Shown piece after piece: positions 1 to 10,159 of a stretch of 64,000 bases of DNA. How positions within the stretch are numbered: the stretch's first letter is position 1; each line of letters starts with the position of its first letter. The notes beneath the pieces were generated by a model. It did not search any database. It had not been told where the DNA came from and was given only the letters and a program-made list of their open reading frames with translations. The stretch is from Nonomuraea sp. PA05 (GTDB lineage: Bacteria; Actinomycetota; Actinomycetes; Streptosporangiales; Streptosporangiaceae). A program made the position numbers and the translations under genes. Location: positions 186,001-250,000 of the forward strand of contig NZ_VSEY01000015.1 of assembly GCF_008086045.1 (NCBI RefSeq), given 5' to 3'.

Positions 1-1
1 C

Positions 2-394
2 GCGGCCCTGGCGGCGGTGGGCGCGGACTGGATCGACGACCTGCCCTGCGGCCTGGACACCGGCCTCGGCCACGGCGCCCACCACCCGGACGGCGCGCAG
101 GCCCAGCAGCTGGCGCTGGCCCGCGTGGTGCTGGCCGACCCGCACACGCTGATCCTCGACGAGGCGACCGCGCTGCTGGACCCGCGCACGGCCAGGCACA
201 CGGAGCGCGCGCTGGCGGCCGTGCTGCGGGGCCGCACGGTCATCGCCATCGCGCACCGGCTGCAGACCGCGCACGACGCGGACCGGGTGGCGGTGATGCA
301 GGACGGGCGGCTCACTGAGCTGGGGACACACGACGAGCTGGTGGCGGCCGAGGGGGCGTACGCGGCTCTGTGGCACTCGTGGCATGGACGTTAA
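2..394 (+). CDS. ABC transporter ATP-binding domain, C-terminal fragment
   Basis: The frame is open from the window edge, so only the last ~130 residues are present. Walker B is clear (LILDEAT, ~residue 57) and is followed by the H-loop (AHRL) and the usual GTHDEL tail of exporter-type nucleotide-binding domains. The signature motif before Walker B, normally LSGGQ, reads HPDGAQAQQ, so the LSGGQ core is degenerate. This is typical of the inactive half of a heterodimeric exporter, an inference that needs the upstream partner. The protein is probably a membrane-fused type IV exporter half, but the membrane part lies outside the window. Confidence 0.85.
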   Translation, partial: AALAAVGADWIDDLPCGLDTGLGHGAHHPDGAQAQQLALARVVLADPHTLILDEATALLDPRTARHTERALAAVLRGRTVIAIAHRLQTAHDADRVAVMQDGRLTELGTHDELVAAEGAYAALWHSWHGR

Positions 395-408
395 GGACTG
401 AAAAATAT

Positions 409-433
409 CTTCGCAAAGATCTCGCCTGCGAAG
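409..433. terminator. possible weak terminator after ABC gene
   Basis: Perfect 7-bp arms (CTTCGCA / TGCGAAG) separated by 11 nt lie 15 nt after the ABC stop codon. There is no strong T-run. It may end the ABC transcript before the amidase gene. Confidence 0.35.
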
Positions 434-490
434 GAAAATGTTGAGACGCTGAATCGCACGTACGCGCCCCCCAGTCCCGAGGAGTGGTCC

Positions 491-2404
491 ATGCGCAGAC
501 TACTGGCGATCTCCCTGGTCGCCGTGCTCCCGTTAAGCAATATCAGCGCAGCTCACGCCCAGGAGCCCGCCGACCGGCAGCAGGCGTTCGCGGCCGCCGC
601 CGCGCAGTTCCAGGTGCCGCAGAGCGTGCTGCTCGGCGTCTCCTACCTGGAGTCCCGCTGGGACGCCCACGCCGGGCAGCCCTCCAGCGACGCCGGGTTC
701 GGCCCCATGCACCTGACCGACGCCGCCGCGTTCACCGGCGGCAACCACCACGACGAGGGGGAGGAGGACGCCCGCGGCGACGACAGCCGCCCGCTGCCCG
801 CCCCCGCGGAGCAGCCCGCCCCGGCCGACGTCCCCGCCTCGCTGCGCACCATGGAGCGGGCCGCGGCGCTGACCGGTGAGAGCCACGAGAAGCTGCGCAC
901 CGACGACGCCGCCAACATCCGCGGCGGCGCGGCGCTGCTGGCCGACTACCAGAAGGCGCTCGGCGCGCCGCTCAGCGACGACCCCGGCGAGTGGTACGGC
1001 GCGGTCGCCCGCTACTCGGGCGCCGAGGAGGCCGGAGCGGCCAAGTTCTTCGCCGACGAGGTCTTCGCCACGATCGAGCAGGGCGTCACCCGGACCACCG
1101 ACGACGGCGAGCGGATCGCGCTCCCGGCGGTGCCCGGCCTGGAGAAGATCGAGAAGTGGCTGGAGAAGCTGGGCCTGCGCCCGGCGCGCACCGACGGCGT
1201 GGAGTGCCCCGCCTCGATCTCCTGCGAGTGGATCCCGGCCGCCTACCAGGAGCTGCCGGACAACGACTACGGCCACTACGACCTGGCGAACCGCCCGTTC
1301 AGCCAGAAGGTCGACTACATCATCATCCACGACATGGAGGGATATTTCCTGCCCTCCATCCGCCTCAACCAGGACCCGAACTACGGCGCGAGCTGGCACT
1401 ACTCCCTCCGCTCGTCGGACGGCCACATCGCCCAGCACATCAAGACCAAGGACGTCGGCTGGCAGGCCGGCAACTGGTACATCAACGCCAAGTCCATCGG
1501 TCTCGAACACGAGGGCTTCCTGGCCGAGGGCGGCACCTGGTACACCGAGGCGATGTACCGGTCGAGCGCCCGCCTGGTCCGCTACCTGGCGCTCAAGCAC
1601 GGCGTGCCGATGGACCGCGCCCACATCCTGGGCCACGACAACGTTCCCGGCACCCTGCCGACGACCGTGCGCGGCATGCACGAGGACCCGGGGCCGTTCT
1701 GGGACTGGGCGCACTACTTCCAGCTCATGGGCGCCCCGCTGCACGCCTTCGGCAGCCCCAGGTCGGGCTCCATCATGATCAAGCCGGACTTCGCCACGAA
1801 CAAGCCGTACTTCTACGGCTGCGACCGCAAGAACCCGTCGGCCGCCTGCCCGCCGCTGCCCGCGAGCACCGTGTGGCTGCGCACCGAGCCCCGCGCGGAC
1901 GCGCCGCTGGTCAAGGACATCGGCAAGCACCCGACCGGCGACTCCCTCTACAGCGTCTACGACCACAGCGCCCGCGCCACCACCGGCCAGCGCTACGCCG
2001 TGGCCGAGCGCCAGGGCGACTGGACGGCCATCTGGTACCTGGGGCAGAAGGCCTGGTTCCACAACCCGGCGGACGCGCCGACCGCGGTGCCGTCCATGGG
2101 GCTGGTGGTCACGCCCAAGCCGGGCAAGGCGACCGTGCCGGTGTACGGCAGGGCGTACCCGGAGCAGGAGGCTTACCCCGAGGGCATCCCGTACCAGGCG
2201 GTGACGCCGCTGCAGTACACGTTCTCGGCGGGCGAGAAGTACACGCTCGCGGGACTTGCCGCCACCGAGTACTACCGCGCGGTCACCTTCAACCTGGAGG
2301 ACCACAAGGTGGTCCGCGGCAGGACGAAGTACCTGGAGATCCAATTCGGCCACCGCGTGATGTTCGTCAAGGCTGACGACGTGCAGGTGACGTTCTCCGG
2401 GTGA
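491..2404 (+). CDS. secreted N-acetylmuramoyl-L-alanine amidase (Amidase_2)
   Basis: 637 aa. An ATG follows a GAGGAGTGG ribosome site. Residues 1-24 form a Sec signal peptide (MRRLLAISLVAVLPLSN...AHAQ). Residues ~30-190 resemble a lysozyme-like lytic transglycosylase fold (LGVSYLESRWD), with an Asp/Glu/Pro-rich insert at ~90-120. Residues ~255-410 are a zinc Amidase_2 domain: IIIHDMEG gives the first His, GHDN the second, and MHEDPGPFWDW the distal His region. The C-terminal ~200 residues look like an SH3-type wall-binding segment. The family cleaves the MurNAc-L-alanine bond of peptidoglycan outside the cell. The gene ends 38 bp inside the convergent RpiR gene. Confidence 0.88.
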   Translation: MRRLLAISLVAVLPLSNISAAHAQEPADRQQAFAAAAAQFQVPQSVLLGVSYLESRWDAHAGQPSSDAGFGPMHLTDAAAFTGGNHHDEGEEDARGDDSRPLPAPAEQPAPADVPASLRTMERAAALTGESHEKLRTDDAANIRGGAALLADYQKALGAPLSDDPGEWYGAVARYSGAEEAGAAKFFADEVFATIEQGVTRTTDDGERIALPAVPGLEKIEKWLEKLGLRPARTDGVECPASISCEWIPAAYQELPDNDYGHYDLANRPFSQKVDYIIIHDMEGYFLPSIRLNQDPNYGASWHYSLRSSDGHIAQHIKTKDVGWQAGNWYINAKSIGLEHEGFLAEGGTWYTEAMYRSSARLVRYLALKHGVPMDRAHILGHDNVPGTLPTTVRGMHEDPGPFWDWAHYFQLMGAPLHAFGSPRSGSIMIKPDFATNKPYFYGCDRKNPSAACPPLPASTVWLRTEPRADAPLVKDIGKHPTGDSLYSVYDHSARATTGQRYAVAERQGDWTAIWYLGQKAWFHNPADAPTAVPSMGLVVTPKPGKATVPVYGRAYPEQEAYPEGIPYQAVTPLQYTFSAGEKYTLAGLAATEYYRAVTFNLEDHKVVRGRTKYLEIQFGHRVMFVKADDVQVTFSG

Positions 2405-3260
2405 ACTCCTTGACGGCGCGCCTGGTGCTCGCCAGCGCCTCCTGAGAGGAGTCGAAGGTGCGCTGGGCGACGCCGACGAACACGCAGTCGACCACGAGGA
2501 GCTGGCTGATCCGGCTGGCCAGGGCGCCGGGACGGAACTCCGTCTCGCGCCCGGCCGAGATCAGCACGTGCTCGGCCAGCTCCGCGATGGTCGAACGAGG
2601 GTTGTTGGTGATCGCCACCGTGGTGGCCCCTGCCTCCTTGGCCCGGCTCAGCGGCTCGATCACGTCGGGGGTCTCGCCCGAGGTGCTGATGCCGATGGCG
2701 ACGTCGCCCTCGCGCAGCAGCACCGCGCTGGTCAGCGCCAGGTGCGCGTCCTGGAAGGCGTGGCTGGACAGGCCGATGCGCAGCAGCTTCTGGGCGACGT
2801 CCTCGGCGACCAGGCCGGAGGCGCCGACCCCGAAGGCGTCGATCCGCCGGGCGCCGACGATCGCGTCGACGACCAGGCCGAGCCGCTCGGAGGTGAGCTG
2901 GGCGACGGTGTCGTTGATCGCCTCGGACTCGGCCCGCGCCACCTTCTGGATGACCTCCGACAGGGGGTCGTCGGGGGCCAGGTCGCCGGGCACCAGCCGG
3001 TCGGGCTGCGCGGCGGCGGCCGCCAGGGCCAGCCTGAGCTGGGGGTAGCCGGCGAAGCCGAGCAGCCTCGCGGTGCGCACGATCGTGGCCTCGCTGGTGC
3101 CGGAGGCGGCCGAGAGCTCGGTGATGGTGCTCCTGGCGACGGTCGCCGGGTCCTCCAGGATGAGGCGGGCGACGGTCTGGGCGGCAGGCGTCAGGGACGG
3201 CAGCACACCGCGGACCGTGGCCACCAGAGTGTCGGCCCGCAGGCCGCTGTCGTCCACCAT
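2367..3260 (-). CDS. MurR/RpiR family transcriptional regulator
   Basis: 297 aa from the ATG giving MVDDSGLRAD, which is preceded by GGAAAAGGCGG; a start 13 codons further up is possible. Residues ~1-75 are the RpiR helix-turn-helix domain (TITELSAASGTSEATIVRTARLLGFAGY). Residues ~105-260 are a SIS sugar-phosphate-binding domain (GVGASGLVAEDVAQKL, GISTSGETPDVIEPL). Such proteins sense amino-sugar phosphates, e.g. MurNAc-6P. Its 3' end overlaps the convergent amidase gene by 38 bp, so the two transcripts are antisense to each other. A role in wall-sugar recycling is a guess from the neighbour. Confidence 0.88.
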   Translation of the reverse strand: MVDDSGLRADTLVATVRGVLPSLTPAAQTVARLILEDPATVARSTITELSAASGTSEATIVRTARLLGFAGYPQLRLALAAAAAQPDRLVPGDLAPDDPLSEVIQKVARAESEAINDTVAQLTSERLGLVVDAIVGARRIDAFGVGASGLVAEDVAQKLLRIGLSSHAFQDAHLALTSAVLLREGDVAIGISTSGETPDVIEPLSRAKEAGATTVAITNNPRSTIAELAEHVLISAGRETEFRPGALASRISQLLVVDCVFVGVAQRTFDSSQEALASTRRAVKEFTRRTSPARRQP

Positions 3261-3439
3261 GCCGATTATGCCGCCTTTTCCGCCAACGCTCCGCACCACT
3301 TCAAGATCAACCCCGCGGGCGGGGCGCCGTCATGCGTGCCGGCCACCCCTCCAAAGATCACGAGCCTCTGGGAACCCCCACGGGCGGGCCGCCGCCATGC
3401 GTGTCGGAGACCCGCCGCGCTCGCCGTGGCCCACGCGCC

Positions 3440-3464
3440 GGATCCCGCCGTCCGGCGGCGATCC
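3440..3464 (-). terminator. hairpin after glgP
   Basis: An inverted repeat immediately follows the glgP stop: GGATC-CCGCCG against CGGCGG-c-GATCC, with one bulged base and a very short loop. It separates glgP from the RpiR gene on the same strand. There is no T-run. Confidence 0.45.
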
Positions 3465-6047
3465 TTAGCGCAGGGTCCCGTTCGTCATGCCCGCCGGCTC
3501 CTCCGGCACGGCGACCAGGCCGAGCTCGGACGGGGTGGCGAGCAGCGAGTGGGACGGCACCACGCGCACCGTGTAACCGAAGGCGCCCGTGCGGTCGAGC
3601 GGGACCACGCCCGTGTAGTGGGCGCGCCCGTCGTCGTCCACCGACCGGACGGTCAGCTTCGCGTACGACGGGTGCACGAGCTCGTCGTGCGGCCCGACCT
3701 TCCCGTACGCGGCCTCCACCAGCACGTCGTCGGGCTCCAGGTCGCCGAGCGCGATCGTGGCGTGCAGCTCGATGGCGGCGCCCACCTCCGGCGTGTCGCC
3801 CACCCCGGCGGCCTCCACGTGCTCGACCCGCACCCCCGGCCAGGCCCTGGTCACCCGCACCCGCCAGGCGGCGAACGCCTTCGCCGGGGCGTAGGTGTCG
3901 GCGCTGAGCGCGCGGGCGGAAGCGGCGGCCGGGTTGTACAGGTCGACGACGTAGTCGCGGAGCATGCGCCCGGCCAGGACCTTCGGCCCGAGCGAGGTGA
4001 GCGTGTGCTTGACCATCTCCATCCAGCGCCGCGGCAGGCCGTCGAGCGCCCGGTCGTAGAACCGGTCGGACACCTCGTGCTCGATCAGGTCGTACAGGGC
4101 GGCGGCCTCCAGCTCGTCACGCCGGTCGGCGTCGCTGACGCCGTCGGCGGTGGGGATGGCCCAGCCGTTGGTGCCGTCGTACCACTCGTCCCACCAGCCG
4201 TCGCGGATCGACAGGTTGAGCCCGCCGTTGAGCGCGGACTTCATGCCCGACGTGCCGGACGCCTCCAGCGGGCGCAGCGGGTTGTTCAGCCAGACGTCGC
4301 AGCCCTGCACCATGAGCTGCCCGAGCGACATGTCGTAGTCGGGCAGGAACACGATCCGGTGCCGCACGTCGGCGCGGTCGGCGAACTTGACGATCTGCTG
4401 GATCAGCTTCTTGCCGCCCTCGTCGGCCGGGTGGGCCTTGCCCGCGATGACGATCTGCACCGGCTTGTCGGGGTCGAGCAGCAGCTCGGTCAGGCGGGCG
4501 GGGTCGCGCAGCATGAGCGTGAGCCGCTTGTACGACGGCACCCGCCGGGCGAACCCGATGGTCAGCACGCCGGGGTCGAGCGCGTCGTCGATCCAGCCCA
4601 GCTCGGCGTCGGAGGCGCCGCGCTCGCGCCACGACCTGCGCAGCCGCTCCCTGGCGCCCTCGACGAGCCGCCTGCGCAGCACGCCGCGGATCTCCCAGAT
4701 GTCGGCGTCGGAAATCTTCTGGATCGCCTCCCAGCCGCGGGCCCGCTCCAGCAGCGACGGCACCTCCCGGCCGGCCAGCTCCATGAGCTCCCTGCCGACC
4801 CAGGTGGGCGCGTGCACGCCGTTGGTGATCGAGCCGATCGGCACCTCGTCCAGGTCGAACCCGGGCCAAAGATTCTTGAACATCTCCCGGCTGACCTCGC
4901 CGTGCAGCACGGACACCCCGTTGACCCGCTGGGCCAGCCGCATGCCCATGACGGCCATGTTGAACCGCCCGGGGTCGGCCTCCGCGCCCAGCGCGAGGAT
5001 GCGTTCCACCGGCACCGTCGGCCAGGCGCTGGCGCCACCGAAGTGCCGCGCGATCATGTCGACGGGGAAGCGGTCGATGCCGGCGGGGACGGGCGTGTGC
5101 GTGGTGAACACGGTGCCCGCGCGCACCGCCTCCAGCGCCTCGTCGAACGACATCCGGGCCTCGGTCAGCTCACGGATGCGCTCCAGGCCGAGGAAGCCGG
5201 CGTGCCCCTCGTTGGTGTGGAACACCTCGGGCTCGGCGTGGCCGGTGATCTTGCAGTAGGCCCTGATGGCGCGCACGCCGCCGACGCCCAGCAGGAGCTC
5301 CTGCATGAGGCGGTGGTCGGTGCCGCCGCCGTAGAGGCGGTCGGTGATGTCGCGCGCGGCGGTGTCGTTGTCGGCCACGTCGGAGTCGAGCAGCAGCAGC
5401 GGGACCCGCCCGACCTGCGCCACCCACACCTGCGCGTGCAGCACGCGGTCATCGGGCAGGGCCAGGCGGATCTTGACGGGCGTGCCCTCGGTGTCCTTGA
5501 GCAGGCTCAGCGGCAGGCCGCCCGCGTCGAGCGACGGGTAGTGCTCGAGCTGCCAGCCCTCTGGCGACAACGACTGAGTGAAGTAGCCGTGGCGGTAGAG
5601 CAAGCCGACCGCGAGGATCGGCACGCCGAGGTCGCTGGCGGCCTTGAGGTGGTCTCCGGCCAGGATGCCGAGGCCGCCGGAGTACTGCGGCAGCGCGGCG
5701 GCGATGCCGTACTCGGGCGAGAAGTAGGCGATGGCCCGCGCGGCCTCGGGCAACGTCTGGTACCACCGCGGCGAGGTCATGTATTCGCGCAGGTCGTCGG
5801 CCGCGTCGGCGAGGCGGCGCAGGAAGCGGCGGTCGGCCGCCAGCTCGCTCAGCCTGGCCGGCGAGACGGCGCCGAGCAACGCGACAGGATCGTGGCCGAC
5901 CTGTTCCCACAGAGCGGCGTCGACCTCCGCGAAGAGGTCCATCGTCTCCGGATGCCAGGACCATCGGAGATTGTGGACGAGCTCGCCGAGGGCGGCCAGC
6001 TCCGCGGGCAGGACGGTGCGGACGGTAAACCGACGGATAGCTCTCAC
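3465..6047 (-). CDS. glgP: alpha-glucan (glycogen/maltodextrin) phosphorylase
   Basis: 860 aa, GTG start (MRAIRRFTVRTVLP). It has the N-terminal DUF3417 region of actinobacterial alpha-glucan phosphorylases (NLRWSWHPETMDLF) and then the GT35 body (YFSPEYGIAAALPQYSGGLGILAGDH; HTNEGHAGFL; NGVHAPTWVG). The C-terminal half carries the pyridoxal-phosphate lysine context GTSGMKSALNGG. It releases glucose-1-phosphate from alpha-1,4-glucan in the cytoplasm. The gene diverges from glgE across a 243-bp intergenic region, which probably holds promoters for both; I see no clear operator there. The length fits the family. Confidence 0.95.
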   Translation of the reverse strand: MRAIRRFTVRTVLPAELAALGELVHNLRWSWHPETMDLFAEVDAALWEQVGHDPVALLGAVSPARLSELAADRRFLRRLADAADDLREYMTSPRWYQTLPEAARAIAYFSPEYGIAAALPQYSGGLGILAGDHLKAASDLGVPILAVGLLYRHGYFTQSLSPEGWQLEHYPSLDAGGLPLSLLKDTEGTPVKIRLALPDDRVLHAQVWVAQVGRVPLLLLDSDVADNDTAARDITDRLYGGGTDHRLMQELLLGVGGVRAIRAYCKITGHAEPEVFHTNEGHAGFLGLERIRELTEARMSFDEALEAVRAGTVFTTHTPVPAGIDRFPVDMIARHFGGASAWPTVPVERILALGAEADPGRFNMAVMGMRLAQRVNGVSVLHGEVSREMFKNLWPGFDLDEVPIGSITNGVHAPTWVGRELMELAGREVPSLLERARGWEAIQKISDADIWEIRGVLRRRLVEGARERLRRSWRERGASDAELGWIDDALDPGVLTIGFARRVPSYKRLTLMLRDPARLTELLLDPDKPVQIVIAGKAHPADEGGKKLIQQIVKFADRADVRHRIVFLPDYDMSLGQLMVQGCDVWLNNPLRPLEASGTSGMKSALNGGLNLSIRDGWWDEWYDGTNGWAIPTADGVSDADRRDELEAAALYDLIEHEVSDRFYDRALDGLPRRWMEMVKHTLTSLGPKVLAGRMLRDYVVDLYNPAAASARALSADTYAPAKAFAAWRVRVTRAWPGVRVEHVEAAGVGDTPEVGAAIELHATIALGDLEPDDVLVEAAYGKVGPHDELVHPSYAKLTVRSVDDDGRAHYTGVVPLDRTGAFGYTVRVVPSHSLLATPSELGLVAVPEEPAGMTNGTLR

Positions 6048-6290
6048 GTTTCTGCACCCTACGGGCTAGGAGGGACCTCTGAGTCCTTCACCCTCATGAA
6101 GGCCGTTCAAACCCCTTCCGGGAACAAGCATGAAGAGGGACTATTGGGGCAACTTTCCAGGTTGTTGGGCTCTCCCGTACACACCGACGGGAGGTCTATC
6201 CGAGCCTGTCCACAATTTACATGCAAGGATCGTTCCTGCCAGGGAAGCCTCCGGCGGCACCGGGAGTGCCGCCGCAAACTCTCGAATGCG

Positions 6291-8384
6291 ATGATCGGAC
6301 GAATTCCCATCACGGACATCTCCCCCGTCGTCGACTGCGGGCAGTGGCCCGCCAAAGCGGTCGCCGGCGAGACCCTCCAGGTCTCGGCGACCGTCTTCAG
6401 AGAGGGCCATGACGCCGTGGCCTCGGGTGTGGTGCTGACCTCGCCCGACGGCCAGCGAGGCCGCCTGAAACCCATGCGCGAACTCGCCCCGGGCACCGAC
6501 CGGTGGGGCGTGGACGTGTGCCTGCCCGCCGAGGGCGACTGGCTGTTCCGCGTGGAGGCGTGGAGCGACCCGATCAGCACCTGGCTGCATGACGCCGAGA
6601 TCAAGATCCCGCGCGGCATGGACGTCGACCTCATGTGCGAGGAGGGCGCCCGGCTGTTCGAGCGCGCCGCCAAGGGCGTGCGCGCCGCCGACTGTCCCAA
6701 CGGCACTTCTCAGCAGAGTGGTACCGCCAAGCAGAAGAGTGGTACTCCCAGACAGACGGGCAACGGCGACACCGCCTGCGGGCACCGCGCGGCCCTGCTG
6801 TCGATCTCGGCCACGCTGCGCGACGAGGACCTCGACCCGCGGGCCAGGCTCTCGATCGCCCAGCTTCCCGAGACGGCCGCGCTGCTGGAGGCCCACCCAC
6901 TCCGCGAGCTGGTGACCAGGTCGAAGTTCCACAAGATCAGGGTGGACCGGCGCCGGGCGCTCTACGGCTCCTGGTACGAGTTCTTCCCCAGGTCGGAAGG
7001 CGCGGTGGTGAACGAGCTCGGCATCTCGAAGTCGGGCACGTTCCAGACGGCCGCCAAGCGGCTGCCCGCCATCGCCAAGATGGGCTTCGACGTCGTCTAC
7101 CTGCCGCCCATCCACCCGATCGGCACCACGTTCCGCAAGGGACGCAACAACACGCTCAGCCCCGAGCCCGACGAGCCGGGCTCGCCGTGGGCGATCGGCT
7201 CGGAGGACGGCGGCCATGACGCCATCCATCCCGACCTGGGCACCATCGAGGACTTCGACGAGTTCGTCGGCCGGGCCAGGGAGCTCGGCATGGAGATCGC
7301 GCTGGACTTCGCCCTGCAGTGCTCCCCCGACCACCCGTGGGTCAAGGAGCACCCCGAGTGGTTCACGGTCAGGGCCGACGGGTCGATCGCGTACGCGGAG
7401 AACCCGCCGAAGAAGTACCAGGACATCTACCCGGTCAACTTCGACAAGGACCCCGAGGGCGTCTACACCGAGGTCAAGCGGGTGCTGCGGCACTGGATGG
7501 ACCACGGGGTGCGCATCTTCCGGGTGGACAACCCGCACACCAAGCCGGTGGCCTTCTGGGAGCGGCTGCTGGCTGACGTGCACCGCACCGATCCCGACGT
7601 GATCTTCCTGGCCGAGGCGTTCACCCGGCCGGCGATGATGCGCACGCTGGCCAAGACCGGCTATCACCAGTCATATACGTATTACACCTGGAAAAACTCC
7701 AAATCCGATGTGGAGACATATCTGACGGAGCTCGCCCACGAGACCTCCTGCTATCTGCGGCCCAATCTGTTCGTCAACACGCCCGACATCCTGCACGAGT
7801 TCCTGCAGCACGGCGGCGTGCCCGCGTTCAAGATCAGGGCCGTTCTGGCGGCGCTCGCCTCACCCACGTGGGGCGTCTACTCGGGGTATGAACTCACAGA
7901 GAACGTCCCGGTTCGCCCGGGAAGCGAGGAATACCTCGATAGCGAGAAATATCAATACAAACCGCGCGACTGGGCTGCGGCTGAACGTGAAGGGCGGAGC
8001 CTGGCTCCCTTCATCACGCATCTGAATTTGTTCCGAAGAGCGCATCCGGCGCTACAGGAATTGCGTAATCTACGGTTCCACAGGGTCGACCAGGCGGACA
8101 TCGTCTGCTTCTCCAAACGACTCCCGGGCGCCTATGACACGGCCACACGAAGGCACGGGCTGGGCGACGTCGTTCTGGCGGTCATCAACCTTGATCCGCA
8201 CCATACCCACGAGGCAACGGTCGAACTTGACCTGCCCGCCCTCGGTCTCGACTGGAACGCCGAGTTCGTCGTGGACGACGAACTGTCAGGCGAGTCGTAC
8301 CGATGGCGGCAGCGCAACTATGTGCGCCTCGACCCCCACATCCAGCCTGCCCACATTCTCACCGTACGAGCCGCGCCACGGTAG
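6291..8384 (+). CDS. glgE: alpha-1,4-glucan:maltose-1-phosphate maltosyltransferase GlgE
   Basis: 697 aa from the ATG giving MIGRIPITDISPVVDCGQWP, the usual GlgE N-terminus. The frame is open far upstream but without GlgE similarity. The protein has an N-terminal beta domain and a GH13_3 barrel. The nucleophile Asp is in FRVDNPHTKP (~412), the acid Glu in FLAEAFTRP (~442), and the third acid follows in VNTPDIL. GlgE transfers maltose from maltose-1-phosphate onto glucan ends, giving linear alpha-1,4-glucan for GlgB. At ~138-162 there is a polar low-complexity insert (QQSGTAKQKSGTPRQTGNG) coded by repeated AGAGTGGTAC units, at a position where related proteins are normally compact. First gene of glgE-treS-mak-glgB. 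Confidence 0.95.
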   Translation: MIGRIPITDISPVVDCGQWPAKAVAGETLQVSATVFREGHDAVASGVVLTSPDGQRGRLKPMRELAPGTDRWGVDVCLPAEGDWLFRVEAWSDPISTWLHDAEIKIPRGMDVDLMCEEGARLFERAAKGVRAADCPNGTSQQSGTAKQKSGTPRQTGNGDTACGHRAALLSISATLRDEDLDPRARLSIAQLPETAALLEAHPLRELVTRSKFHKIRVDRRRALYGSWYEFFPRSEGAVVNELGISKSGTFQTAAKRLPAIAKMGFDVVYLPPIHPIGTTFRKGRNNTLSPEPDEPGSPWAIGSEDGGHDAIHPDLGTIEDFDEFVGRARELGMEIALDFALQCSPDHPWVKEHPEWFTVRADGSIAYAENPPKKYQDIYPVNFDKDPEGVYTEVKRVLRHWMDHGVRIFRVDNPHTKPVAFWERLLADVHRTDPDVIFLAEAFTRPAMMRTLAKTGYHQSYTYYTWKNSKSDVETYLTELAHETSCYLRPNLFVNTPDILHEFLQHGGVPAFKIRAVLAALASPTWGVYSGYELTENVPVRPGSEEYLDSEKYQYKPRDWAAAEREGRSLAPFITHLNLFRRAHPALQELRNLRFHRVDQADIVCFSKRLPGAYDTATRRHGLGDVVLAVINLDPHHTHEATVELDLPALGLDWNAEFVVDDELSGESYRWRQRNYVRLDPHIQPAHILTVRAAPR

Positions 8385-8429
8385 AACTGAATTCAGCGGG
8401 GAGTCTTCAACGTGTGTGTTAGCGCCTCC

Positions 8430-8455
8430 CTCATGAGCCACCTGCGGGGCGGCTC

Positions 8456-8460
<5 letters not shown>
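8430..8460 (+). promoter_or_regulatory. hairpin and 8-codon mini-ORF over the treS start codon
   Basis: A perfect 10-bp inverted repeat (CTCATGAGCC at 8430-8439, GGCTCATGAG at 8451-8460) encloses an 11-nt loop carrying the GCGGGG ribosome site. The right arm contains the treS ATG. The left arm contains another ATG (8433) opening an 8-codon frame, MSHLRGGS, whose TGA overlaps the treS ATG as ATGA. The geometry suggests translational control or coupling of treS. The mini-ORF has no obvious ribosome site of its own, so its translation is uncertain. Confidence 0.5.
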
Positions 8461-10156
<1,696 letters not shown>

Positions 10157-10159
10157 GCC

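Noticed and set aside
533..2353. Long minus-strand open frame opposite the amidase gene
   Set aside because: It is an artefact of high third-position GC; the product is Arg/Val/Gly-rich with no domain, while the + strand has a signal peptide and zinc-amidase motifs.
2568..6290. Huge open frame upstream of and continuous with glgE
   Set aside because: It runs antisense to RpiR and glgP; GlgE similarity begins only at the ATG at 6291.
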